This document shows positions 52,837-61,002 of a stretch of 64,000 nucleotides of DNA, piece by piece; the stretch's first letter is position 1, and each line of letters starts with the position of its first letter. The notes beneath the pieces were generated by a model that was not told where the DNA came from, ran no database searches, and saw nothing but the letters and a program-made list of their open reading frames with translations. This DNA comes from Acidimicrobiia bacterium. Lineage in GTDB: Bacteria; Actinomycetota; Acidimicrobiia; IMCC26256; JAMXLJ01. The stretch lies in contig DASRES010000040.1 in assembly GCA_035651955.1 (NCBI GenBank), forward strand, positions 27,352 to 91,351, given 5' to 3'. Both the position numbers and the translations under genes were made by a program.

Positions 52837-53126
52837 ATGATGGCTGGTGCCATGAGCGACGTCACGGTCCTCGCCGACCGGGCGCGTCATCTCGATGCGC
52901 CGTATCCCGGCGGCGAGTCGTGGCGCGACGCGGTCGCGCGCGCGTCACCGGGTTCCTCGAGACGTTTCCCGACCGCTACGCGTGCTCGCGCGTCCTCGTC
53001 ATCGGGCATGTCGCGACGCGCTGGGCGCTCGACTGCGCGCTCGCCGGGCGGACGCTCGACGATCTCGTCACCGAGGACTTCGCCTGGCAACCGGGCTGGG
53101 AGTACACGCTCGACACCCCGCACTAA
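52837..53126 (+). pseudogene. Histidine phosphatase family remnant, N-truncated and frameshifted
   Basis: From ATG 52837-52852 the frame gives RARHLDAPYPGGESWRDAVAR, then a shift at a (CG)5 run (52935-52944); the correct continuation VTGFLETFPDRYACSRVLVIGHVATRWALDCALAGRTLDDLVTEDFAWQPGWEY is in another frame. This is the C-terminal half of a phosphoglycerate-mutase-like phosphatase (second catalytic His in VIGH). The N-terminal RHG part is absent. Dinucleotide slippage is the likely cause of the shift. Confidence 0.75.
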
Positions 53127-55447
53127 CCGGGATTGACGGACACCGCGACCGTGGTGCCGGCGTCGACGACGGTTCCGGCGGCGGGCGTCTGACTCCACAC
53201 GCGACCGGCGAGCGACGGGTCGGTCGGCGGAGGCTGCTCCTGGGTCGTCACCGCGACCTGCAGGCCGGCCTGCTGTAGGAGCAGCGTCGCCTGCGACGTC
53301 GTCTGACCGAGCAGGCCGGGCACGGTCGTCGACGTGGGCGGCCCGCTCGCCAGCACGAGGGAGACCGTCTCGCCGGGGCTCGCGGGCGTCCCACCGCCGG
53401 GCGACTGCGAGAGCACCGTGCCGGGCGGGTACTGGCGGCTCGGCGCGGAGTCGGTGCGGACCTGGTAGCCGGCGTCGAACAGCACGCGCTGCGCGTCGCC
53501 GATCCGCATCCCCACGACGTTGGGCAAGGCCGGCCCGACCGTCGTCGTCGTGGTCGACGGCGGGGGTGCCTGCACCGGAGGGAACGTCGATGCCGGCGTC
53601 GACGCGAGCGCGGTGCTCTGGAACAGCTGCCAGATCTGAGCCGGCCAGGTCCCGCCCGTCACCGTCACGCGCGTCGTCGGCGGCATCATCGGCGTGCGCG
53701 ACTGGGGGAAGCCGACCCACACCGACGTCGCGAGCTCGGGCGTGTACCCCACGAACCACGCGTCCGCGTTGCCGTCGGTCGTGCCCGTCTTGCCCGCGAC
53801 CGGTCGCCCGATGCGCGCCTTCACGCCCGTCCCGCGATCGACGACCTGCTGGAGCACCGAGGTCACCTCGCGCGAGATCGACGACGGCAGCACGCGACGG
53901 TGCTGGGCCGGCGCCTCGTAGAGCACCTTGCCGTTGCGGTCGGTGACCTTCGTGACGAAGACCGGGTCCGTGTGCACCCCGTCTGCCGCGAACGTCGCGT
54001 ACGCGGACGCCATGTCGAGCGCGCTGACGTCGTTCGTGCCGAGCACGGCGGACGGCACGGCCTGCAGCGGCGCCGTCACGCCCATCTGGTGCGCGAGGTC
54101 GACCGCACGACGCGGACCGATGTCCTCGATGAGCTGCGCGTACACGGTGTTGACCGACTCGACGGTCGCGTCCACGAGGTTCAGCCGGCCGAACCCCTGG
54201 TTCTCGAAGTTGTGCACCACCCACGGTTGCTGCGGCGCGGGGAGCGGAATGGTGAGCTGCGCGGGTCCCGAGTACGTCCGCGACAACGGCACGCCCGCCT
54301 CGAGCGCGGCCGCGAGCACGAACGGCTTGAACGCGGAGCCGGACTGGCGTTCACCCTGGCTCGCGAGGTCGAACTGCGCCGCCGGCGTCGACGCGAAGAA
54401 GTCGCGGCCGCCCACGTAGGCGCGGACGTAGCCGTTCGTCGGATCGATCGACACGAGCGCGGCCGACGGATCGGTCGCCGGCCGTGAGATCACGTCGCCG
54501 ATCGCCTGCTCGGCGTCGGACTGCAGCTTGGGGTCGAGCGTCGTGTAGATGCGCAAGCCGCCTTCGAGCAGGGCCTGGCGACGCGCCTCCGCGGTGTCGC
54601 CGAACGCGGGGTCGTTGAGGATGACGCTCTTGACGCGCTCGACGAAGTGGCCGGCGGGGTAGCGCTGCTCCGGCGCGAGCGGCACGAGCTGCAACGGCTC
54701 CGCGCGCGCGGCGGCGATCATCGGCTCCGGCTCGCGTTGCAGCTTCTCGACGCGGTCGAGGACGTGCGCGCGCCGCGCGAGCGCGGCCGCGGGCGCCTTG
54801 TACGGGTTGTCGCGTTCGGGCGCCTGCAGCAGTCCCGCGAGCAGCGCGGCCTGCGCGAGGTCGAGATCCTTGGCGTCCTTGCCGAAGTAGAGACGCGACG
54901 CGGCCTGCGCGCCGTACGCGCCGTTCCCGAAGTAGACCGCGTTCAGATAGCGCTCGAGGATCTGCTTCTTGCTGAGCTTCCGCTCGATCTGCACGGCGAG
55001 CACGGCTTCACGCAGCTTCCGGCTGACCGTCTTCTTCTGGTCGAGCAGCACGGTCCGGACGTACTGCTGCGTGATCGTCGACCCTCCCTCGCTGAGCGAG
55101 CCCTGCTGACTGTCGTGGACGAGCGCGCGCACGATCGACCGCGGGTCGACGCCGTCGTGCTCGAAGAAGCGCGCGTCCTCGGTCGCCACGACGGCCGTCT
55201 GCAGCAGCGGCGAGATCTGCGCGAGCGGGACGGGGTCGCGGTTCTGCTCGGCGTGGAGCGTCGCGAGCAGCGATCCGTCGGCCGCCAGCACCTGGCTCGA
55301 CGACGCCTGCCGCACCCGGAAGTCGAGGTTGGTCGTGTAGCTGCAGCCGGCCGCGAGGAGCGACGTCACCACGACGACGGCGAGCAGCGCGCCACCGCGG
55401 GCCCGCGCCGTCCTCCCCGTCGTCGCCGTTCCCCTCATCAGCCACAT
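53123..55447 (-). CDS. Class A penicillin-binding protein (transglycosylase-transpeptidase) with two PASTA domains
   Basis: A 774-residue peptidoglycan synthase. N-terminal hydrophobic stretch ending LLAAGC (lipobox-like), transglycosylase motifs EDARFFEHDGVDPRSIVRA and GGSTITQQYVR, transpeptidase SxxK (SAFKPF), SxN (SVNTV) and KTG (KTGTTDGNADAW), then a Pro/Thr linker and two PASTA repeats (about residues 625-690 and 695-774). ATG at 55447, or 55438. It lies divergent from tyrS. PASTA repeats in this class tie synthesis to cell-wall fragments or Ser/Thr kinases. Confidence 0.93.
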   Translation of the reverse strand: MWLMRGTATTGRTARARGGALLAVVVVTSLLAAGCSYTTNLDFRVRQASSSQVLAADGSLLATLHAEQNRDPVPLAQISPLLQTAVVATEDARFFEHDGVDPRSIVRALVHDSQQGSLSEGGSTITQQYVRTVLLDQKKTVSRKLREAVLAVQIERKLSKKQILERYLNAVYFGNGAYGAQAASRLYFGKDAKDLDLAQAALLAGLLQAPERDNPYKAPAAALARRAHVLDRVEKLQREPEPMIAAARAEPLQLVPLAPEQRYPAGHFVERVKSVILNDPAFGDTAEARRQALLEGGLRIYTTLDPKLQSDAEQAIGDVISRPATDPSAALVSIDPTNGYVRAYVGGRDFFASTPAAQFDLASQGERQSGSAFKPFVLAAALEAGVPLSRTYSGPAQLTIPLPAPQQPWVVHNFENQGFGRLNLVDATVESVNTVYAQLIEDIGPRRAVDLAHQMGVTAPLQAVPSAVLGTNDVSALDMASAYATFAADGVHTDPVFVTKVTDRNGKVLYEAPAQHRRVLPSSISREVTSVLQQVVDRGTGVKARIGRPVAGKTGTTDGNADAWFVGYTPELATSVWVGFPQSRTPMMPPTTRVTVTGGTWPAQIWQLFQSTALASTPASTFPPVQAPPPSTTTTTVGPALPNVVGMRIGDAQRVLFDAGYQVRTDSAPSRQYPPGTVLSQSPGGGTPASPGETVSLVLASGPPTSTTVPGLLGQTTSQATLLLQQAGLQVAVTTQEQPPPTDPSLAGRVWSQTPAAGTVVDAGTTVAVSVNPG

Positions 55448-55547
55448 TGTGCTACTGCCGCCCCACCGGCTCGCGGGCACGCCCGGTCGGGGACCCCAGG
55501 GGTTGTGTCGGCAGGCCGGGCGGGTGCCTGCACTACCGTTCGCCGCC

Positions 55548-56777
55548 GTGGAGCAACCCGTCGACGAGGGCCTGCGCCTGCTGACGGCCGGCGCGGTCGA
55601 CGTCATCAGCGTCGACGAGCTGCGCCGCCGGCTCGCGGGCGGCCGCCCGCTGCGCGTGAAGCTCGGCATCGACCCGACGGCGTCGGACATCCACCTCGGC
55701 TTCGCGGTCGTCCTGCGCAAGCTCCGGCAGTTCCAGGACCTGGGCCACGTCGCGGTCCTGATCGTCGGCGACTTCACCGCCCAGGTCGGTGACCCGTCGG
55801 GCCGGTCCGCGACCCGGCCCCGGCTGACCGCCGACGAGGTCGACGCCTTCGCGGCGACGTACGTCGAGCAGGTCCGGCGGATCCTCGACTTCACGCCCGG
55901 CCGCATCGAGGTCCGCCGCAACTCCGAGTGGCTGGCCGGGCTCGGGATGGAAGGGGTGCTCCGCCTCATGGCGAGCACGACCGTCGCCCGCATGCTCGAG
56001 CGCGACGACTTCGCGAAGCGCTACCGCTCGGGTCAGCCGATCTCGCTGTCGGAGTTCCTGTATCCGCTCCTGCAGGGCTACGACTCCGTGCAGGTCCGGG
56101 CGGACGTGGAGCTCGGCGGGTCCGACCAGCTCTTCAACAACCTGATGGGTCGGCACCTGCAGGAGCAGGCGGGCCAGGATCCCCAGGTCGTGCTCACGAC
56201 GCCGCTCCTCGAGGGGCTCGACGGCGTGCAGAAGATGTCGAAGTCGCTCGGCAACTACGTGGGCATCGAGGAGCCCGGGCCCGAGCAGTTCGGCAAGCTC
56301 ATGCGGATCCCCGACGACGTCATGCCGCGCTACCTCGAGCTGACGACGGGCTGGCATCCCGACCATGTCGCCGACGTGCTCGCGCGCCTGCGCGACGGCC
56401 GGCTGAAGCCCGTCGACGCGAAGCGCATGCTCGCCCGCCGGGTCGTCGAGCTGTACCACGGCGACGAGGCCGGGGTGCACGCCGAGGCGGAGTTCGACCG
56501 GGTGTTCAAGGCCGGCGACGCGCCGAGCGAGGTCGCCGACGTGGCGATCCCCGCGTCGGAGTTCGCGGACGACGGCCGCGTCCGGCTGGCCAAGGTCCTG
56601 CACCTCGCGGGCCTCGTCCCGTCGAACAAGGAGGGCCGTCGCATGATCGAGCAGGGCGGCGTGCGTCTCGACGGCGAGCGCGCGAGCGACCCCGACGGCG
56701 AGGTCTCGGCCGCCGACGTCGACGGCGTCCAGGTCCAGGTCGGGAAGCGCCGCTGGGCCCGTCTCCACGTGCGCTGA
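55548..56777 (+). CDS. tyrS: Tyrosyl-tRNA synthetase
   Basis: A 409-residue class I aminoacyl-tRNA synthetase charging tRNA-Tyr. HIGH motif as HLGF in GIDPTASDIHLGFAVVLRKL, KMSKS motif in QKMSKSLGNYVG, tyrosine-site region LGGSDQLFNNLMGRHLQ, and an S4-type RNA-binding domain at the C-terminus (SNKEGRRMIEQGGVRLDG). GTG start at 55548. Length normal. Confidence 0.95.
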   Translation: MEQPVDEGLRLLTAGAVDVISVDELRRRLAGGRPLRVKLGIDPTASDIHLGFAVVLRKLRQFQDLGHVAVLIVGDFTAQVGDPSGRSATRPRLTADEVDAFAATYVEQVRRILDFTPGRIEVRRNSEWLAGLGMEGVLRLMASTTVARMLERDDFAKRYRSGQPISLSEFLYPLLQGYDSVQVRADVELGGSDQLFNNLMGRHLQEQAGQDPQVVLTTPLLEGLDGVQKMSKSLGNYVGIEEPGPEQFGKLMRIPDDVMPRYLELTTGWHPDHVADVLARLRDGRLKPVDAKRMLARRVVELYHGDEAGVHAEAEFDRVFKAGDAPSEVADVAIPASEFADDGRVRLAKVLHLAGLVPSNKEGRRMIEQGGVRLDGERASDPDGEVSAADVDGVQVQVGKRRWARLHVR

Positions 56778-56858
56778 GCCGACCGGGGCGCGCCGTCCCC
56801 CGCGGAACTGGCCGAATGGCCCATTCCGCACGAACCGAACGATCCTTACGCTTGCCCC

Positions 56859-57455
56859 ATGCGCCGTGCCCGGATGGCCCTGGCCGCGGCCTTCGTGGTC
56901 GCGCTCCTCACGACTGCGTGCAGCCACGGCCCGAGCCGTCTCGCACCGTTGCACGACGACGGGTCCCGGGGCGCGACCGCCGCGCCGGCCGCGGGCTCAC
57001 AGGCCGGCTTGCGGGCCGCGATGGAGAAGCTGCTCGACGTCGCGCCGCCCGCGGGCTACGAGGCGGTCGGGCCCGACACCGATCTCGAGCCCGACGAACT
57101 CGGGCCGGAGCTGTCGAAGCGCTTCGCCGGGCTCGGCTTCGAGCGCTCGATGGAGCGCATCTACGCGACGGACACCGGGACCGTGCACCTCGTCGTGTAC
57201 GCGTTCGCGTCGCAGGCGGGCGCGCAGCAGGCCGCCGGGTGCGACTGCGGCGACCCGGTCCCGGGTGTCGCGGGCGCGTGGGCCGCGACGTCTGCCGCCG
57301 GGGTCGAGCTCGAAGGGGCGGCCGGCTCGTACCTCGTGCGCGTGCTCGACGACTCCGGTCCGGGCGCACGTCCCGTCGCCGAGCTCGCCACGTTCGTCAC
57401 GTCGGTGCGCACGGCCGTCGGCGGTGCCGACGCCGCGGGCGGCATCACCGCGTGA
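56859..57455 (+). CDS. Putative lipoprotein, function unknown
   Basis: A 198-residue exported protein with an n-region (MRRARM), hydrophobic core (ALAAAFVVALL) and lipobox LTTAC at residues about 19-23. The mature part (LDVAPPAGYEAVGPDTDLEPDELGPELSKRFAGLGFERSMERIYATDTGTVHLVVYAFASQAGAQQAAGCDCGDPVPGVAGA) has a CDC pair and no known domain. ATG start; upstream TACGCT may be a -10. Confidence 0.78.
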   Translation: MRRARMALAAAFVVALLTTACSHGPSRLAPLHDDGSRGATAAPAAGSQAGLRAAMEKLLDVAPPAGYEAVGPDTDLEPDELGPELSKRFAGLGFERSMERIYATDTGTVHLVVYAFASQAGAQQAAGCDCGDPVPGVAGAWAATSAAGVELEGAAGSYLVRVLDDSGPGARPVAELATFVTSVRTAVGGADAAGGITA

Positions 57456-57464
57456 CCGCAGCCG

Positions 57465-57716
57465 TCACGCCGAGACCGTCACCGTCGTCGACGAGCGGCT
57501 CGAGCGGTCTGCGCTGTCGGCGACCGCGCTGACGGTCGCGGTCGTGCCCGTTGGGACGGTCGCGGACCACCTCCCGTCCGCGCCCACGCGGACGCCGCGC
57601 CCGTTCACGGTGACGCGCGCGCCCGGCGACGCCGTGCCGTGCACGACGACGTCGCCGTGACGGTTCGACTCGATGCGTGTGATGCTCACGCTGACCGACG
57701 ACGCGGTGCCACGCAC
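57465..57716 (-). CDS. Small Ig-like (bacterial adhesive fold) protein, last gene of the peptide operon
   Basis: An 83-residue protein. GDVVVHGTASPGARVTVNGRGVRVGADGRWSATVPTGTTATVSAVADSADRSSRSSTTVTV has the alternating strand pattern of a short bacterial Ig-like domain. No signal peptide is evident in the stretch before it (MRGTASSVSVSITRIESN). GTG at 57716 has a strong GGAGGGAG leader 4 bases before. It follows the double-CxxC protein by 76 bp. Confidence 0.55.
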   Translation of the reverse strand: MRGTASSVSVSITRIESNRHGDVVVHGTASPGARVTVNGRGVRVGADGRWSATVPTGTTATVSAVADSADRSSRSSTTVTVSA

Positions 57717-57792
57717 GGGCTCCCTCCTCGCGCGAAGGCGGCGAGCACCGCGGTCACGCGGCGGCGTTCCACACGCGCCTGACCGGGCGCGG

Positions 57793-58593
57793 TCACGTCT
57801 GCTGGCTCTCGTTCGGCCCGTGCGCGACGACCGTCCCGCCGGTGTGTTGCACCGTCACGGCAGGCGTCGACGACGCGGGCGCTCCCGGCGGCGCGCCGAT
57901 CGCCGGCGCACCCGACGACGGCGCAGCCGGCGCGGACGGTGCGGAGACGCTCGGCGACGCCGGTGTGACGACCACGAGCTCGGTCTCGAGCACCTGGACG
58001 ATCCGGTTCATGAGCGCGTCGATCGACGGCTGCATCTGCTGCGACGTCTGACCGGAATGCGCGAGCATCCGCAGCTGCCACTCGATCATGCGCAGGTCCC
58101 GTCGCGCCTGGCGCGTGAGCACGACCTCGCCTCCGGGCGCGACGACGAACTGCTCCGCCGACGCCAGTGTGTCGCACGCGACGCAATTCCAGTTGCGCGC
58201 CTCCGCTCGGTTGCGCGCGTCGACTCCGACGACCGTCCCGCTCACGAGGTCGATCTGCACCGCGATCGCGACCGTGTGGCACTCCTGGCAGTACGCGCTC
58301 AAGGCGAACGCCGTGTTCGCCACGCCGACGCCGGGCCCGCGTCCGGTACGCACCTGGAACGAGACGTCGGCATCCGTCTGGTGGTACAGCGCCGTGAACG
58401 CCATCGCGCCGTTCCAGGCGACGAGCGCGTCCGCCGACGTGAACGGGACGAGCACGAGGCCCAGCGCGAGCAGCACCCCGACCCCGCCCCGCATCCGGCG
58501 GCGCCGGATCCTCGCCCGGCGCCGGACCCGGCGCGCACCCTCGACGACGTGCGTGTGCAGCATCCCTGCCTCCGATCCCGACGAGACGATCAT
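57793..58593 (-). CDS. Exported protein with two CxxC motifs, peptide locus
   Basis: A 266-residue protein with a basic N-terminus (VRRRARIRRRRMRG), a hydrophobic signal/anchor (GVGVLLALGLVLVPFTSADA), then AYCQECHTVAIAVQIDLVSG and WNCVACDTLASAEQFVVAPGGEVVL, giving two CxxC pairs that could bind a metal or form disulfides. A Pro/Ala/Ser-rich tail follows. ATG overlaps the protease stop (ATGA). Probably an extracytoplasmic helper or carrier for the peptide product; no family recognised. Confidence 0.7.
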   Translation of the reverse strand: MIVSSGSEAGMLHTHVVEGARRVRRRARIRRRRMRGGVGVLLALGLVLVPFTSADALVAWNGAMAFTALYHQTDADVSFQVRTGRGPGVGVANTAFALSAYCQECHTVAIAVQIDLVSGTVVGVDARNRAEARNWNCVACDTLASAEQFVVAPGGEVVLTRQARRDLRMIEWQLRMLAHSGQTSQQMQPSIDALMNRIVQVLETELVVVTPASPSVSAPSAPAAPSSGAPAIGAPPGAPASSTPAVTVQHTGGTVVAHGPNESQQT

Positions 58594-60134
58594 GCGTGGA
58601 CGATCCGCAACTGCGACGCCGACCACGCGACCGGCGCGGCGAACGCGGCGACCACGGCGAAGCTGGCCGGCAGGCGCCGCACCCGCGACGGACCGCAGCG
58701 GCGCGCGGTGGCGCGAACGGCGCGCTGGACGAAGAAGACGAGCGCGCCCACGAGCCCCGCGAAGAACACCGTGACGAGCGCGACCTGGACGATGCCGAGC
58801 GTCATCGCCGCCCACGCGTGCGCGCCGGCCGCGTCGACCACCGCCGTACCGACGTCGCGGAGCTCGAACCACGTCGACGCCGCCAGGGAGGGCGCGACGA
58901 ACAGCATGAGGGCGAACTGGAGCGGCAGCACGATCGCGGTCGCGACCGCCCACACGACGATGACACGCCGCGCACGCGGCTTGAGGTCCGCGAGCGCGGG
59001 AGCGACCGGACGACGTGGCACGAGCCGTCCGAGGGCCGCGTGCAGGCGTGGGAACAGGTCCGGGACGCCGGCGAGGTCGCTGAGCACCCAGTACCCGTCG
59101 AACCGGACGAACGGCAGGAGCTGCTCGACGATGATGATGCTGATCACCGCGACCGCGGCGACGAACCCGCTCCACCCCGTCAGCGCGTATCCCGCGCCGG
59201 CCACGACGCAGGTGAGCGCGTTGAAGTACACACCGCCGAGGTCGGTGCGGACGCGCCCCGACCTCCGCAGCCGGTACGACTCCGTCACGTTCGTGTACAG
59301 CGCCGGCCAGAACAGGTAGAACCCACCGCCGATCTCGCCGGGTGTCGCGCCGCCGTACGTGCACGCGCTCGCGTGCCCGAGCTCGTGGAACAGCACGCCC
59401 GCGAAGACGATCGCGATCACTGCGAGTGCCTCGATCGGGCGCGTCAGCAAGGCGTCCGCAGCACCGACGAGGCGCGCGCCCGTCAGCGTCGTCCACTCCG
59501 TCGCGACGAACCCGGCGAGCACGGCGACGACGACGAGCGGATTGAAGAGTGGGCTGAGCGTGCGCGCGACGGGCCGCACGACGTGGGCCGGGATCCATGC
59601 CTTGCGGACGCGCAAGCCGAGCAGGAGATCGAGCGAGCCGGGCTCGACCGGCCGCGACGCGAGGAGCCCGAGCTCCTCGAGCTTCGCGAGCAGGAGGGCC
59701 ACGTTCTCGGCGCTGACGTCGCGGTCGATGCGCCGGCTGACGGTCGCGGCCACCTCCGCGACGGTCCGCTCGCCGTCGAGCGCGTTCGCGACCTGGTACA
59801 GGAGCGGCGTGAGTTGCACCCACTGACCGTCGTCGCGGCACACGAGGTAACGGCGGTCGCGGAACCCCGAGCCGCGGTAGCGGCCAGCGAGCTCGACACC
59901 GGCTGCCAGGCGCGGACGCTCGGGGGCGGCGAGCGCCTCGAGCGCGCTCCGGCGTGCGCGTGTCGAGCGCAGGATCCGCTCGTGGACGGTCCGCATCCGC
60001 CGGCGCCGGCGCCGCTGTCGCGTCGGTCGGGAGACGGTCTGGACCGCGCGTGCCAACCGCGCACGCGGCCGTCGCGCCAGGCGCCGCGCACGACGCGTCG
60101 TCGCCGTCGTCCGGGGGAAGAGTGAGTCGTCCAT
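58590..60134 (-). CDS. PqqD-like/M50-family membrane zinc metalloprotease
   Basis: A 514-residue membrane protein. Residues 1-75 are Arg-rich; about 80-160 resemble a PqqD-type winged helix (GRYRGSGFRDRRYLVCRDDGQWVQLTPLLYQVANALDGERTVAEVAATVSR), which in RiPP pathways binds leader peptides. Several helices follow, with zinc motif HELGH (His250, Glu251, His254) and the second conserved site RFDGYWVLSDLAGVPDL, typical of putative peptide zinc metalloproteases. Gene order places it directly after precursor A (78 bp). Likely role: maturation or export of the 67-residue peptides. Confidence 0.85.
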   Translation of the reverse strand: MDDSLFPRTTATTRRARRLARRPRARLARAVQTVSRPTRQRRRRRRMRTVHERILRSTRARRSALEALAAPERPRLAAGVELAGRYRGSGFRDRRYLVCRDDGQWVQLTPLLYQVANALDGERTVAEVAATVSRRIDRDVSAENVALLLAKLEELGLLASRPVEPGSLDLLLGLRVRKAWIPAHVVRPVARTLSPLFNPLVVVAVLAGFVATEWTTLTGARLVGAADALLTRPIEALAVIAIVFAGVLFHELGHASACTYGGATPGEIGGGFYLFWPALYTNVTESYRLRRSGRVRTDLGGVYFNALTCVVAGAGYALTGWSGFVAAVAVISIIIVEQLLPFVRFDGYWVLSDLAGVPDLFPRLHAALGRLVPRRPVAPALADLKPRARRVIVVWAVATAIVLPLQFALMLFVAPSLAASTWFELRDVGTAVVDAAGAHAWAAMTLGIVQVALVTVFFAGLVGALVFFVQRAVRATARRCGPSRVRRLPASFAVVAAFAAPVAWSASQLRIVHA

Positions 60135-60212
60135 GCCCGCAGTGCTGCTCGGTCCGGCGGTCGGGCGGGCCGGGCGCCGGGACGCCGACACGCGCCCCGG
60201 CGCCTCCACCCG

Positions 60213-60416
60213 TCAGCCCTGGTGGACGAAGACGAGCTGCGTCGCCTCGGACTGCGCGACGTTGCCGAACGAGAAGAAGCCGGCGTTCACCGCGATCGAG
60301 GTGTTGTGTGCGAGCACGAAGGAGTGGTTGCTGCCGAAGTGCAGGAACGACAGCGTGTCCCGTTCGGGCAGGATCGCACCCGTCTCCTGCTCGAGCTCCG
60401 CGGGCGTCAGTGCCAT
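60213..60416 (-). CDS. Putative precursor peptide A (67 residues)
   Basis: 67 residues from ATG 60416, preceded by AAGGAGG five bases away. The conserved N-terminal part carries LPERDTLSFLHFGSNHSFV and AHNT. The variable part (residues 42-61) is followed by a conserved VFVHQG end. No Cys; rich in Ser, Asn, His, Phe. It is 48/67 identical to peptide B, 35 of the first 39 positions, while residues 40-61 diverge, as expected for a leader-core precursor. First gene of the protease operon. Confidence 0.78.
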   Translation of the reverse strand: MALTPAELEQETGAILPERDTLSFLHFGSNHSFVLAHNTSIAVNAGFFSFGNVAQSEATQLVFVHQG

Positions 60417-60506
60417 CGTCGCCTCCTTGTCTCCGGGGATGTCTGTTGGGACGTTGGCGCAGCGATCATCGGCGTGACCACCGCACGCGCGCATCTGCCA
60501 CGAGGT

Positions 60507-60604
60507 CGAGATTTCCTCGTCCGATTGCATGAGGCGCGACGCCGCCCGGCGCGCTGTCGCGGGACCGGCGACAGCACGTCATGCATTCGGACGAGCGAAT
60601 CTCG
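60507..60604. promoter_or_regulatory. Symmetric divergent control region of the two precursor genes
   Basis: Two 25-base arms (60507-60531 and 60580-60604) are inverted repeats of each other with 22 of 25 matches, including 15 of 16 in CTCGTCCGATTGCATG. They are in the same orientation relative to each gene, 77-115 bp upstream of both ATGs. A further 8-bp stem (GCTGTCGC / GCGACAGC, 60553-60575) lies between. Candidate binding sites for a response regulator encoded nearby. Confidence 0.65.
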
Positions 60605-60680
60605 CTCGCATGAGCGATGCCGCCGCGCGCAACGACGTGCACGATCCGACGCGACGTCCGTCGACATACGGGAGGATCCC

Positions 60681-60884
60681 ATGGCGTTGACACCCAGCGA
60701 GCTCGAGGCCGAGACAGGCGCGGTGCTGCCCGAGCGCGACACGCTCTCGTTCCTGCACTTCGGCAGCAACCACTCCTTCGTCTTCGCGCACAACACGGCC
60801 ATCTCCGCGAACGTCGGCGTGATCAGCGCGCTGAACTTCGCCGGCGCGAGCGCGGATCAAGGCGTCTTCGTCATCCAGGGCTGA
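60681..60884 (+). CDS. Putative precursor peptide B (67 residues)
   Basis: 67 residues from ATG 60681, preceded by GGGAGG. Same leader LPERDTLSFLHFGSNHSFV as peptide A, then FAHNTAISANVGVISALNF and a C-terminal VFVIQG. Same length as A, so no gap is needed in the alignment. Lies 118 bp before the response regulator on the same strand. Function by analogy with A. Confidence 0.78.
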   Translation: MALTPSELEAETGAVLPERDTLSFLHFGSNHSFVFAHNTAISANVGVISALNFAGASADQGVFVIQG

Positions 60885-61002
60885 CACGACGAAGCGATCG
60901 CGTGGCGGTGACGGCCGCGGGTCGCGGCCGTCACCGCGGCATCCCGGACGGTGCGGCGTTACAGTCCGTCGCGACCGTGGCTGCGACCGCGAGGTGGGAC
61001 CT

